Notes: generated by a model from the sequence alone, not told the origin. A stretch of 15,375 nt of DNA from UBA3305 sp002373555 (GCA_946612455.1 CAMOER010000047.1:1-15375), one strand, 5' to 3'; positions 1 to 6,526 are shown, numbered from the stretch's first letter. Numbers and translations are program-made.

Positions 1-102
1 GCGATCGAAAAGGGAGATTACAACCCGACAATCAATCTGTGCATCAAGATCTGCAGAGCGCTGGATAAAACGCTGGATGAACTGTTCTGGACAGAGGAAT
101 GA
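1..102 (+). CDS. XRE-family HTH regulator, C-terminal fragment
   Basis: The window opens inside a reading frame of 33 codons that ends with TGA at 100-102. The visible residues include AIEKGDYNPTINLCIKICRA followed by LDKTLDELFW. This is the last third of the small (about 65-75 residue) Cro/CI-type helix-turn-helix proteins: the E-K-G-x-x-x-P-T turn after the recognition helix, then the closing helices ending in L-x-[DE]-L-F. The family binds DNA and usually represses nearby genes; the target cannot be read here. The start and the recognition helix lie upstream of the window. A strong terminator follows directly, so the gene probably ends its transcription unit. Confidence 0.8.
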   Translation, partial: AIEKGDYNPTINLCIKICRALDKTLDELFWTEE

Positions 103-112
103 AGTTGAAAAA

Positions 113-157
113 GAAGAGGACGGATCTTCTCGAAAGACCGTCCTCTTCATATTTTTT
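113..157 (+). terminator. Intrinsic terminator after the XRE gene
   Basis: An 11-bp perfect stem (GAAGAGGACGG at 113-123 with CCGTCCTCTTC at 138-148), a 14-nt loop, then ATATTTTTT. It lies 11 bases after the stop codon at 100-102. The complementary strand could also stop the DUF4317 gene that ends at 185, because A-rich sequence precedes the stem on the plus strand. Confidence 0.85.
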
Positions 158-184
158 CCGGAAAGATGATTCCGCATGCCGGCA

Positions 185-793
185 TTACAGCTGCAGGAAC
201 TGCCGGAAGAAAGACCGCGTGCCGGAATAAATATTGACGTGCGCCGGATCCGCGCTCCGGTTCGTAAAGGCCGGATACAGCAGTCCGCAGTCCGGCTTGC
301 CGGGTTCATATTCCCCGAGCAGCGGACAGACGGAAACGATCAGATAGGAATAGACCTCTTCCGATTCCATGGTCTGCAGATGATCCGATGTCTTGACCGG
401 CACGTCATAAACACCGTGGATCACATAGATCGCATATTCTTTTCCTCTGGGATACTGTTCCGCGACGGCTTCATAAAAGCTCAGCAGCAGAGCATCATTC
501 TTCAGATCGCACTGACACAGAGCTGTAAAGAACTGCCAGAAGCTTCCGGGCGTGATCCCGGGAATGCGGAACTGCGCCAGCTCCGTGTTCGTTTCCGAGA
601 AAACGACTTCCTTTGCAGCGGCCAGCATCCTTTTCTTTTCCTCCGCGGACAGCCCGCGGAAGCTGGTGTTGAAGGTGTTGTCGATATACCCCTCTTCGTC
701 GATATAGGCGCCGGCGATCCTTGTAAAATGTGTCCGCGCGGGCGTCATGCGTCTTGTCAGTTCCATCATATCTTCACGGTTGATCTTTCCCAT
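185..793 (-). CDS. DUF4317-family protein, half-length form
   Basis: A 202-residue protein of unknown function. Recognised by family-like stretches: an N-terminal LTRRMTPARTHFTRIAGAYI, a central ALLLSFYEAV, YVIHGVYDVPVKTSD, then EEVYSYLIVSVCP and LLYPAFTNRSAD. I recall the DUF4317 family as roughly 370-400 residues; here the frame stops soon after the NRSAD motif (about residue 180), so the C-terminal half is missing. The 80 bases between the stop (TAA at 185-187) and the preceding gene hold only a terminator, so the missing half is not present in another frame. The start is set by an AGAAGGA ribosome site (801-807) seven bases upstream of the ATG. No signal peptide or membrane segment is seen, so it is probably cytoplasmic. 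Divergent from the PfkB kinase. Confidence 0.65.
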   Translation of the reverse strand: MGKINREDMMELTRRMTPARTHFTRIAGAYIDEEGYIDNTFNTSFRGLSAEEKKRMLAAAKEVVFSETNTELAQFRIPGITPGSFWQFFTALCQCDLKNDALLLSFYEAVAEQYPRGKEYAIYVIHGVYDVPVKTSDHLQTMESEEVYSYLIVSVCPLLGEYEPGKPDCGLLYPAFTNRSADPAHVNIYSGTRSFFRQFLQL

Positions 794-847
794 GCTGTAT
801 TCCTTCTATAAAAATGTTGATTGGGCGGAACAGTATTCCGGCTGCTC

Positions 848-876
848 ATTATACCGTTTTTTCGCGGAAACTGCAA
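848..876 (-). promoter_or_regulatory. Sigma-A-type promoter for the DUF4317 gene
   Basis: On the minus strand TTGCAG (871-876), a 17-bp spacer, then a perfect TATAAT (848-853), about 55 bases upstream of the start codon. The spacer is A-rich next to the -10. Confidence 0.6.
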
Positions 877-914
877 ACCGCGGCATGCGGAATGCGCCGG
901 ATCGCAGAAGCGTA

Positions 915-944
915 TTGCGGCAGACGAGCATAAAGCGATATAAT
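915..944 (+). promoter_or_regulatory. Promoter for the PfkB kinase gene
   Basis: TTGCGG (915-920), an 18-bp spacer, and a perfect TATAAT (939-944), followed by a GGAGG ribosome site at 964-968 and ATG at 979. The -35 matches consensus only in TTG. Confidence 0.55.
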
Positions 945-978
945 ACGGGCAGACGGGAAGAACGGAGGTAGGAACTGC

Positions 979-1947
979 ATGCAGGAAACTGCGGAGAAAA
1001 AATTTGATATCATCTGTATCGGTACGGCCCTTGTCGACTCGATCATCAAGGGTTTTGATCCGGAACCGATTTCCGCATCCGGCTTCCGCGCGGAGGCCGG
1101 TTCGCTGAACGCCGGCGGCGAAGCCGTGAATGAATCAGTTGCTGCGGCGAAGCTCGGCTGCCGGACGGGCATCCTCTGCTCGCTGGGGACGGATGCCGCG
1201 GGCGATCTGATCGAGACGGAACTCGTGAAAAGCGGCGTGGATACCTCGTTCGTGATCCGCGATCCGGCGCACCAGACGCCGGTTACGACGATGTTCGTGG
1301 AAGCGGACGGCAGCAGGAGATCCGTGACCAATGCAGCCCATAAATATAATTTTCATCCGGAGCGTTTCCGCGAATGTCTCGCGGATACCAGAGCAGTCAT
1401 CCTGGGCTCGCTGTTCCGCGCACCGTTCAATGATCCGGAAGTGATCCGGGAGATCGTCCGGGAAGCGCATGAACAGAATGTGCTCATTTTCGCGGATACA
1501 AAGCTGCCGAATTTCAGGAAGCTCACCCTGGCTGAGATCGCAGATTCGCTGCCGATGATCGACTATATCACGCCGAATGAAGATGAAGCGCGGTACTATT
1601 CCGGCAGGGAAGATCCGGAGGAGATGGCGGATGTGTTTCTGGCATACGGCGTGCGGAATGTGCTGATCAAGCTTGGCAGCAAAGGATGTCTTTTGAAGAA
1701 TGCCGCAGGAACGGAATATCTGCCGGCCTATGCAATAGACGCAGTAGATGCGACCGGCGCGGGAGACAATTTCCTGGCGGGATTTGTATCGGAAAAACTA
1801 AACGGTGCGGATGATTCCGCTGCCCTGCGCTTCGCAAATGCCTGCGGTGCGATCTGCACGACGGCAGTCGGTGCCGGAACAGGACTCCGGGACCGGGCGC
1901 AGGTACGCGCGTTTATCACCGGAGAAGAAGAGAAAAACTGCGACTGA
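979..1947 (+). CDS. PfkB/ribokinase-family carbohydrate or nucleoside kinase
   Basis: A 322-residue cytoplasmic kinase of the ribokinase-like fold, transferring the ATP gamma-phosphate to a sugar or nucleoside hydroxyl. The N-terminal signature GGEAVNESVAAAKLG (46-60) binds substrate. TPNEDEARYY (198-207) is the usual stretch before the ATP site. DATGAGDNFLAGF (257-269) is the C-terminal signature, with Asp263 the expected catalytic base and the GAGD anion hole intact. Length is normal for the family. Start chosen for GGAGG at 964-968, ten bases before the ATG. Substrate is not decidable: fructokinase, ribokinase and adenosine-kinase-like members share these motifs. The convergent neighbour is uridine phosphorylase, so a role in nucleoside or ribose salvage is an attractive inference only. 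Confidence 0.9.
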   Translation: MQETAEKKFDIICIGTALVDSIIKGFDPEPISASGFRAEAGSLNAGGEAVNESVAAAKLGCRTGILCSLGTDAAGDLIETELVKSGVDTSFVIRDPAHQTPVTTMFVEADGSRRSVTNAAHKYNFHPERFRECLADTRAVILGSLFRAPFNDPEVIREIVREAHEQNVLIFADTKLPNFRKLTLAEIADSLPMIDYITPNEDEARYYSGREDPEEMADVFLAYGVRNVLIKLGSKGCLLKNAAGTEYLPAYAIDAVDATGAGDNFLAGFVSEKLNGADDSAALRFANACGAICTTAVGAGTGLRDRAQVRAFITGEEEKNCD

Positions 1948-1963
1948 TGAAGCGCATAAAATC

Positions 1964-1988
1964 AGGGGGCTGCCGGCGGCAGTCCCCT
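1964..1988. terminator. Shared hairpin between convergent kinase and udp genes
   Basis: AGGGGGCTGCC (1964-1974) pairs with GGCAGTCCCCT (1978-1988) through 11 positions with one G-U, around a 3-nt loop. The plus strand continues with TT before GCGC, and the minus strand with GATTTTAT, so both tails are weak. It lies in the 61-bp gap between two converging stop codons, which is where a bidirectional terminator is expected. Confidence 0.6.
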
Positions 1989-2008
1989 TTGCGCATCGTA
2001 TCCTTTGC

Positions 2009-2782
2009 TTACTGCTGATTTCTGATCAGGATCCGGATCGCTTCAATGGCTGTCCGGATCGCGCTGTCGGTATCATGAACCTGGGAATTCTCCAGACCGG
2101 CTTTGGCTCTTTCCTGATTGGCGACGGTAAGGAGCACGGTGCCGGTTCTTACGCGCAGCACGCTGCCGACCACGAAGATCGCCGCGGATTCCATCTCGGA
2201 GGCCAGCGCGCCGCACCGGATCCAGGCATCCCATTTGTTCAGCAGCTCGTAGCCGACCGGTTTGTTCTCCGGTTCATGCTGTCCGTAGAAAGAATCCTTG
2301 CACTGGACGACGCCCGTGTGACTGGTGAAGCCAAGCTTGCCGGCGGCTTCCCGGAGGGCATTCGTCACATCGATGTCTGCGACAGCGGGGAACTCGATGG
2401 GCGCATATTCCCGGCTGGTGCCTTCCATACGGATCGCACCAGTCGCGATCACCAGATCACCGCCCTTCACGTCCAGCTGCATGCCGCCGCAGGTCCCGAC
2501 GCGGAGGAAGGTCTTCGCGCCGCAGCGGCTGAGCTCCTCCAGAGCGATCGAGGCGGACGGACCGCCGATGCCGGTCGAGGTCACGCTGACCTTCACGCCG
2601 TCCAGATAACCGGTATAGGTGACGTATTCCCGGCTGTCGGCGATCAGTTTCGCGTCGTCAAAATAGGCGGCGATCTTTTTGCACCGCTTCGGATCGCCGG
2701 GCAGGATCACATATTCGCCCACATCGCCGGGACCGACCTGAACATGATACTGTTTTCCGGAACCTTCCGTGTAATCGATCAT
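2009..2782 (-). CDS. udp: Uridine phosphorylase
   Basis: A 257-residue enzyme splitting uridine with phosphate into uracil and ribose-1-phosphate (pyrimidine salvage, cytoplasm; hexameric in the family). Numbering from this start: VILPGDPKRCKKIA is the N-terminal phosphate-site motif, REYVTYTGYLDG and the glycine-rich STGIGGPSASIALEEL follow, then FLRVGTCGG, and SEMESAAIFVV, which contains the ribose/base-binding M-E-S signature. KDSFYGQHEPENKP is typical of the clostridial and streptococcal branch. A longer reading from an ATG at 2836 exists, but that ATG lies next to the -10 box and has no ribosome site; GGAGG at 2791-2795, eight bases before the ATG at 2782, decides the start. Convergent with the kinase and divergent from the nitrilase. 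Confidence 0.93.
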   Translation of the reverse strand: MIDYTEGSGKQYHVQVGPGDVGEYVILPGDPKRCKKIAAYFDDAKLIADSREYVTYTGYLDGVKVSVTSTGIGGPSASIALEELSRCGAKTFLRVGTCGGMQLDVKGGDLVIATGAIRMEGTSREYAPIEFPAVADIDVTNALREAAGKLGFTSHTGVVQCKDSFYGQHEPENKPVGYELLNKWDAWIRCGALASEMESAAIFVVGSVLRVRTGTVLLTVANQERAKAGLENSQVHDTDSAIRTAIEAIRILIRNQQ

Positions 2783-2790
2783 TTTTATTT

Positions 2791-2795
2791 CCTCC
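2791..2795 (-). promoter_or_regulatory. Ribosome binding site that fixes the udp start
   Basis: On the minus strand GGAGG, then eight A-rich bases, then ATG at 2782-2780. The alternative upstream ATG (2836) has no comparable site. Confidence 0.8.
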
Positions 2796-2838
2796 GAATC
2801 ATTCCTGTGGTATATTTCAATTTCTGTGATTTTCATAT

Positions 2839-2867
2839 ATTATAATTTAATGATGATTTTTATGCAA
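2839..2867 (-). promoter_or_regulatory. Promoter for udp
   Basis: Minus strand TTGCAT (2862-2867), a 17-bp spacer, and a perfect TATAAT (2839-2844). The predicted start of transcription is about 50 bases upstream of the udp ATG at 2782. Confidence 0.7.
2841..2846 (+). promoter_or_regulatory. Possible plus-strand -10 for the nitrilase gene, overlapping the udp -10
   Basis: ATTATAAT (2839-2846) reads TATAAT on both strands. The plus-strand copy lies 35 bases before the nitrilase ribosome site. No good plus-strand -35 is seen at 17 bp (CAATTT at 2818-2823), so its strength is uncertain. Confidence 0.45.
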
Positions 2868-2893
2868 TGTGCGGCCGGGCAGAAGGAGTCTTT

Positions 2894-3721
2894 ATGAAAA
2901 AAGTAAGGATCGCTCTGATTCAGATGAATATCTGCAGAGAGGTGGAAGAAAACATAAGAACAGCGGCGCGGATGATCCGGCAGGCGGCGGCGCAGGCCGA
3001 TATCGTGGTTCTTCCGGAGATGTTCTGCTGCCTGTATACAAACAGCGCCTTTCGGGCCGCAAAGGAGCCGAAGGGAGGCAGGATCTGGTCCGCATTGCAG
3101 AAAGCTGCGGCAGAGAATCATGTCTGGCTGATCGGCGGCTCCATGCCGGAGGAGGAAAACGGACGGATCTACAATACATGCTTCATCTTCGACAGGGAAG
3201 GAAGGCAGATCGCCCGCCACAGAAAAGTGCATCTGTTTGATATTGCGATCGAAGGCGGGCAGCATTTCCGCGAGAGCGATACATTTACACCGGGGAATTC
3301 GTATACCGTGTTCGATACCGAATTCGGAAAGATGGGCGTGGAGATCTGCTTTGATATCCGGTTCCAGGAGCTCGCGCGCATTACCGCACTTGCCGGCGCG
3401 CAGGTGATCTTTATTCCTGCCGCGTTCAACATGACGACCGGGCCGGCGCACTGGGAGCTGCATTTCCGGGGCAGAGCCGTGGACAATCAGGTCTTTATGT
3501 GCGGATGCGCACCTGCAAGAGATGAAAACGGGCCGTATGTGTCCTATGCAAATTCGATCATTGTCTCGCCCTGGGGCGAAGTGACCGGGCGGCTGGATGA
3601 ATCGGCAGGGATCCTGTATCAGGAACTGGATCTTGCCCTGGCGGACAGGATCCGGGCGCAGCTGCCGATCATGCAGAACCGGCGGACCGATTTGTACGAA
3701 GTGCAGTGGAAACAGAAATGA
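2894..3721 (+). CDS. Carbon-nitrogen hydrolase, omega-amidase (Nit2)-like
   Basis: A 275-residue cytoplasmic nitrilase-superfamily amidase with the complete triad: Glu42 in LPEMF, Lys111 in RKVHLFD, Cys152 in GVEICFDIRF; the accessory Glu120 precedes GGQHFRESD. The stretch FNMTTGPAHWELHFRGRAVD, followed by NQVF and later SPWGEV, closely resembles mammalian Nit2 and bacterial omega-amidases, which hydrolyse 2-oxoglutaramate or 2-oxosuccinamate to the 2-oxoacid and ammonia. That substrate is inference from family likeness; other C-N hydrolases cannot be excluded. The start is ATG 2894, five bases after AGAAGGAG (2881-2888); an in-frame ATG at 2867 lacks a ribosome site. The EamA transporter begins 33 bases downstream, suggesting one transcript. 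Confidence 0.88.
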   Translation: MKKVRIALIQMNICREVEENIRTAARMIRQAAAQADIVVLPEMFCCLYTNSAFRAAKEPKGGRIWSALQKAAAENHVWLIGGSMPEEENGRIYNTCFIFDREGRQIARHRKVHLFDIAIEGGQHFRESDTFTPGNSYTVFDTEFGKMGVEICFDIRFQELARITALAGAQVIFIPAAFNMTTGPAHWELHFRGRAVDNQVFMCGCAPARDENGPYVSYANSIIVSPWGEVTGRLDESAGILYQELDLALADRIRAQLPIMQNRRTDLYEVQWKQK

Positions 3722-3754
3722 AACGAAAGGTGATCCGCACCGGCGGGACAGCAT

Positions 3755-4657
3755 ATGGAAAACAAGCGTTTGAAAAAGCCTGACAAAAAAATCGTTTATC
3801 TGGCGGCCGTGATCGGACATACCTTCTGGGGATTCAGCTTCATGGCGTCCAGAGTGGCGCTTGACAAAGCCAATATGTTCGTGCTGCTGAGCCACCGGTT
3901 CGTAATGGCTTTTGCGATCCTGACAGTGCTGGTTATGCTGGGGACCGTGAAAACAAATCTTCGCCGCAAACGTATTCTGCCGGTCCTTATCCTCGGCATG
4001 GCAGAGCCGGTCATCTATTTTCTGGGAGAACAATACGGAATCCTGCATTCCAATACGATCTTCTCGGGGGTCATGATCGCAATGATCCCGGTCGCCTGTA
4101 CATTGGCGGCAGCGCCGGTGCTGAAGGAGATTCCGTCTGCAGCGCAGATCTTTTTCAGCGTCGTGTCCGTGGGCGGCGTGATCGGAATCGGTATGATGAG
4201 CAGCGGAGCGGGCGCATTGGAACCGGGCGGGATCCTCGGGCTGCTCGTAGCGGTACTGTCGGCGATGGTATATACGCTGCTGGGAAGACGCATTTCCGGG
4301 GAATATACGCCGTTTGAGCGTACGTATGTGATGATGGGATTAGCTGCGGGCGTATTCACCCTGATGGCAGCTGTTTACTGTAAAGGCAGTGCAGGACGCT
4401 ATTTTGCGCCGCTTACTGACCGGGGATATCTGCTTGCCGCGATGTTCCTGGGGATCTGCTGCTCCGTGGGGAGCTTCTTCATGACGGCATATGCGATCAC
4501 TTATCTGTCTGTCGCGAAAGCGACGGTGTTCGCAAATCTGACGACAGCCGTATCGGTATTTGCCGGGGCAGTATTCCTGAAAGAGCCTTTCTCGGCGCTC
4601 GGGCTGGTGTTCTGCGTGATGATCCTGGTGGGAATCTACGGAGTGCAGCGGACGTAA
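3755..4657 (+). CDS. EamA/DMT-family transporter (first copy)
   Basis: A 300-residue integral membrane protein of the drug/metabolite transporter superfamily. Two EamA repeats are visible: the first opens with GHTFWGFSFMASRVAL (about 21-36), the second with GILGLLVAVLSAMVYTLLGR (about 159-178). About ten hydrophobic segments can be counted, the normal number, and it ends in the usual helix VFCVMILVGIYGV. Members export amino acids, metabolites or nucleotide precursors; substrate here is unknown. It lies 33 bases after the nitrilase stop with no terminator between, so co-transcription is likely. The ribosome site is poor: CGGCGGGAC lies directly upstream and AAAGGTG is about 24 bases away, so expression may depend on coupling to the upstream gene. 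Confidence 0.9.
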   Translation: MENKRLKKPDKKIVYLAAVIGHTFWGFSFMASRVALDKANMFVLLSHRFVMAFAILTVLVMLGTVKTNLRRKRILPVLILGMAEPVIYFLGEQYGILHSNTIFSGVMIAMIPVACTLAAAPVLKEIPSAAQIFFSVVSVGGVIGIGMMSSGAGALEPGGILGLLVAVLSAMVYTLLGRRISGEYTPFERTYVMMGLAAGVFTLMAAVYCKGSAGRYFAPLTDRGYLLAAMFLGICCSVGSFFMTAYAITYLSVAKATVFANLTTAVSVFAGAVFLKEPFSALGLVFCVMILVGIYGVQRT

Positions 4658-4669
4658 AATTGCCGGGAG

Positions 4670-5216
4670 GTATCCTGAAATTGAGATTTGGCAGTTTTGG
4701 GGTACCAAAACCGGCAGTTGAAGGGTGAAAAAGCAAGAAAGGGTATCCTGAATCGGAAGAAGCTTGAATCAGGATACTAAAATCGGCAGCTGAAGGGTGA
4801 AAAAGGCAAGAGAGGGTATCCTGAATCGGAAGAAGCTCAAATCAGGATACCAAACCCGGCAGCTGAAGGGTGAAAAAGGCAGGAAAGTGTATCCTGAATC
4901 AGAGAAAAGCCGGATCAGGATACAAAAACCGGCAGCTGAAGGAAGAAAAAGGCAGGAGAGTGTATCCTGAATCAGAGAAAAGCCGGATCAGGATACCAAA
5001 ACTGGCAGCTGAAGGAAGAAAAAGGCAGGAGAGTGTATCCTGAATCAGAGAAAAGCCGAATCAGGATACAAAAACCGGCAGCTGAAGGAAGAAAAAGGCA
5101 GGAGAGTGTATCCTGAATCAGAGAAAAGCCGGATCAGGATACCAAAACAGGCAGCTGAAGGCGGAAAAAAGCAGGAAAGTGTATCCTGAATCGGAGAAAC
5201 TACAAATCAGGATACA
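4670..5216. repeat. Tandem array, 73-bp units, each with a 9-bp inverted repeat
   Basis: Units begin with GTATCCTGAA at 4670, 4743, 4816, 4889, 4962, 5035, 5108 and 5181, exactly 73 bp apart every time. The last is a 36-bp half unit. From 4743 on, seven units carry GTATCCTGA, a 17-bp interval, then TCAGGATAC. The rest of each unit is a conserved linker: A-rich, then GGCAGCTGAAGG, then a purine-rich run ending in GGAGAGT or a near variant. The first unit (4670) has lost its right arm. Units 3 to 6 are nearly identical and the edge units more diverged, as expected of tandem amplification. No frame stays open (73 is not a multiple of 3) and no T-run follows the hairpins. The array fills the 586-bp gap between the transporter and the lipoprotein; no promoter is visible between it and the lipoprotein start. 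Confidence 0.95.
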
Positions 5217-5243
5217 ACGGCATCGGTCATCAGGGGGATGAAG

Positions 5244-6260
5244 ATGAAAAAGACAATGCTTGCAGCGGTTATGGGATTTATGATTATGCTTGCAGGCTGC
5301 GCGGGTAAAAGTGCAGGGCCTGCGAATGAGACGTCAGCCGCAGAGATGCCGGCAGCAGCTGCAACAACGATGACGGATGCTGCAATTCCGGATCCGGATG
5401 CGGCAGCCGATCCGGACGGCACGGATCATGCAGAGAAAGCGGCTGCAGATAATGACGCAACCGCGGAAAAGGATGCGAAGAAGGAATCCGCATTGCCGGA
5501 TAATACGGAAGAAACGCCCGGAACACCGGCCGAAACCTCTGAAGACGCAGCTGCGGCAGGTATGCATCTGATCGGTCCCGGAAGCAACGCGGAAGCCGAT
5601 CATGATGAACGCAAAGGAAATCCCGACGAAAACGACGGCGCGAATCTGAAAGGCTATGTGGAGACGGAAGAAGAGAAAAAGATCTATTCCTACCTTCAGG
5701 TGCCGCTTGCGTACGCCCATGATCCGGTCTGGACCGGTGACTGGACAAATATCGAAGCCGGCGGCCAGCAGTTCTTCTATTTCGGCTGCGGCATCTGCTG
5801 CCTGTCCAACATGTGCAGTACATTTACGCAGACCGCTGTACCGCCGGACGAAATGATGGAAAGAGCACGCACGGAAGCGGATTATGATCCGGACTCCGGC
5901 GTCGGCGCACTCAGCTGGTGGCAGCTGAAGACAATGGCGAAAACATTTGCGGAGGAAGTATCCGTAAGAGAAAAGCCGTCGGATTACAGCCGGTTTCAGG
6001 AGAACATCGCTGCGGCGGATACGGCTGTCGTGCTTGTCTGCAAGGACGATGATGACAAGCTTTGGTCCTACACGAAAGGGCATTATGTGAATATCTGGGA
6101 ATACGACCTGGAGACGGACACCGTGTTCGTGACGGATTCCAGCAGTATGTTCAATCGGATGCGCGTGCAGCTTTCGGATATCTACAATGCGCTCAAGACC
6201 GCCAGCGATGCACAGTATATGACGGTGAAATATAAAACCGATGATACAGCGGAAAACTGA
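5244..6260 (+). CDS. Lipoprotein with C39-like cysteine peptidase domain
   Basis: A 338-residue secreted lipoprotein. A short basic N-terminus, a hydrophobic core and the lipobox L-A-G-C with lipidated Cys19 mark a type II signal peptide. Residues 20 to about 135 are a low-complexity Ala/Asp/Glu/Pro-rich spacer, then a globular domain (about 140-330) of papain-like peptidase_C39_2 type: nucleophile candidate Cys182 in FGCGICCLSNM, His280 in KGHYVNIWEYD, Asp298 in VFVTDSSS. This suggests a surface-anchored cysteine peptidase or peptidase-like protein facing outside; target unknown, and catalytic activity is inferred. A second Cys-Cys pair next to the nucleophile is unusual. ATG 5244 is preferred because AGGGGG (5232-5237) is six bases before it; the ATG at 5238 would abut that site. 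It follows the 73-bp array directly. Confidence 0.8.
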   Translation: MKKTMLAAVMGFMIMLAGCAGKSAGPANETSAAEMPAAAATTMTDAAIPDPDAAADPDGTDHAEKAAADNDATAEKDAKKESALPDNTEETPGTPAETSEDAAAAGMHLIGPGSNAEADHDERKGNPDENDGANLKGYVETEEEKKIYSYLQVPLAYAHDPVWTGDWTNIEAGGQQFFYFGCGICCLSNMCSTFTQTAVPPDEMMERARTEADYDPDSGVGALSWWQLKTMAKTFAEEVSVREKPSDYSRFQENIAAADTAVVLVCKDDDDKLWSYTKGHYVNIWEYDLETDTVFVTDSSSMFNRMRVQLSDIYNALKTASDAQYMTVKYKTDDTAEN

Positions 6261-6387
6261 TCCGGACCGGGCATCATTTCGGGACAGGCGGAGACTGCTT
6301 TCTGCTTACGGATCGATTTCCGGATCCGTGACGCCGGATGAAGAGGAGCGCGCAGATCTGTACGTGCAGTTTTCCGGGATGATATAG
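6241..6387 (+). CDS. Possible 48-residue protein overlapping the lipoprotein stop
   Basis: An ATG inside the last codons of the lipoprotein gene opens a frame of 48 codons ending with TAG at 6385-6387; it overlaps the upstream gene by 20 bases, an arrangement compatible with translational coupling. The composition is protein-like: a basic first third (RDRRRLLSAYGSISG), then an acidic helix-like stretch TPDEEERADLYVQFSG. No family recognised, no signal peptide or membrane segment. A GGTGAAA 10-16 bases before the ATG is at best a weak ribosome site. It could be a real small protein, the remnant of a larger one, or chance. Confidence 0.3.
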   Translation: MIQRKTDPDRASFRDRRRLLSAYGSISGSVTPDEEERADLYVQFSGMI

Positions 6388-6413
6388 CGATATCTTCAGG
6401 TTCCGATCCGAAC

Positions 6414-6429
6414 AATTAATTTAAATAAT
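6414..6429. promoter_or_regulatory. A/T-only tract upstream of the Lrp promoter
   Basis: Sixteen consecutive A/T bases (AATTAATTTAAATAAT) in otherwise GC-rich sequence, about 45 bases upstream of the -35. It contains the palindromes AATTAATT and ATTTAAAT. It could be a distal UP-like element or a binding site for the alpha-CTD-like protein encoded downstream; this is inference. Confidence 0.35.
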
Positions 6430-6449
6430 CGGACAAAAAGCAATAATCA

Positions 6450-6466
6450 GATTGCGTTTTGCAATC
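6450..6466. promoter_or_regulatory. Inverted repeat upstream of the Lrp-gene -35
   Basis: GATTGC, GTTTT, GCAATC: perfect 6-bp arms with a 5-bp centre, ending seven bases before the -35. Lrp/AsnC proteins bind degenerate inverted repeats of about this size, so it is a candidate operator. Confidence 0.45.
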
Positions 6467-6473
6467 ATGTACC

Positions 6474-6502
6474 TTGCATCCCTGTTTTCCGCCTGTTAAA
6501 AT
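6474..6502 (+). promoter_or_regulatory. Promoter of the Lrp / alpha-CTD / reductase operon
   Basis: TTGCAT (6474-6479), a 17-bp spacer ending in TGT, and TAAAAT (6497-6502), giving an extended -10 (TGnTAAAAT). The predicted transcription start is near 6509. Confidence 0.65.
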
Positions 6503-6508
6503 ATTTTT

Positions 6509-6526
6509 ATCGAAGTCGACATCGAT
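6509..6526. promoter_or_regulatory. 18-bp palindrome at the transcription start of the Lrp operon
   Basis: ATCGAAGTCGACATCGAT is palindromic except for one symmetrical A/A pair (arms ATCGA/TCGAT, core GTCGAC). It sits exactly where transcription should begin, a typical repressor position. The likely reader is the Lrp-type protein encoded next (autoregulation), by inference. Confidence 0.5.

Noticed and set aside
176..811. Plus-strand frame antisense to DUF4317
   Set aside because: The minus-strand product has recognisable family motifs, promoter and ribosome site; the plus frame has none.
979..2782. Kinase and udp as one nucleoside-catabolic operon
   Set aside because: They are convergent, with a hairpin between, so they are not co-transcribed; a functional link remains only possible.
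1805..2845. Plus-strand frame over udp
   Set aside because: It begins inside the PfkB gene and is antisense to a clear uridine phosphorylase.
2867..2893. Upstream ATG of the nitrilase gene
   Set aside because: No ribosome site; AGAAGGAG precedes ATG 2894.
4670..5216. CRISPR array
   Set aside because: The whole 73-bp unit is conserved, so there are no unique spacers, and no cas genes are present.
5284..6083. Minus-strand frames over the lipoprotein gene
   Set aside because: Arg/His-rich mirror translations without start signals; the plus strand has a signal peptide, lipobox and catalytic domain.
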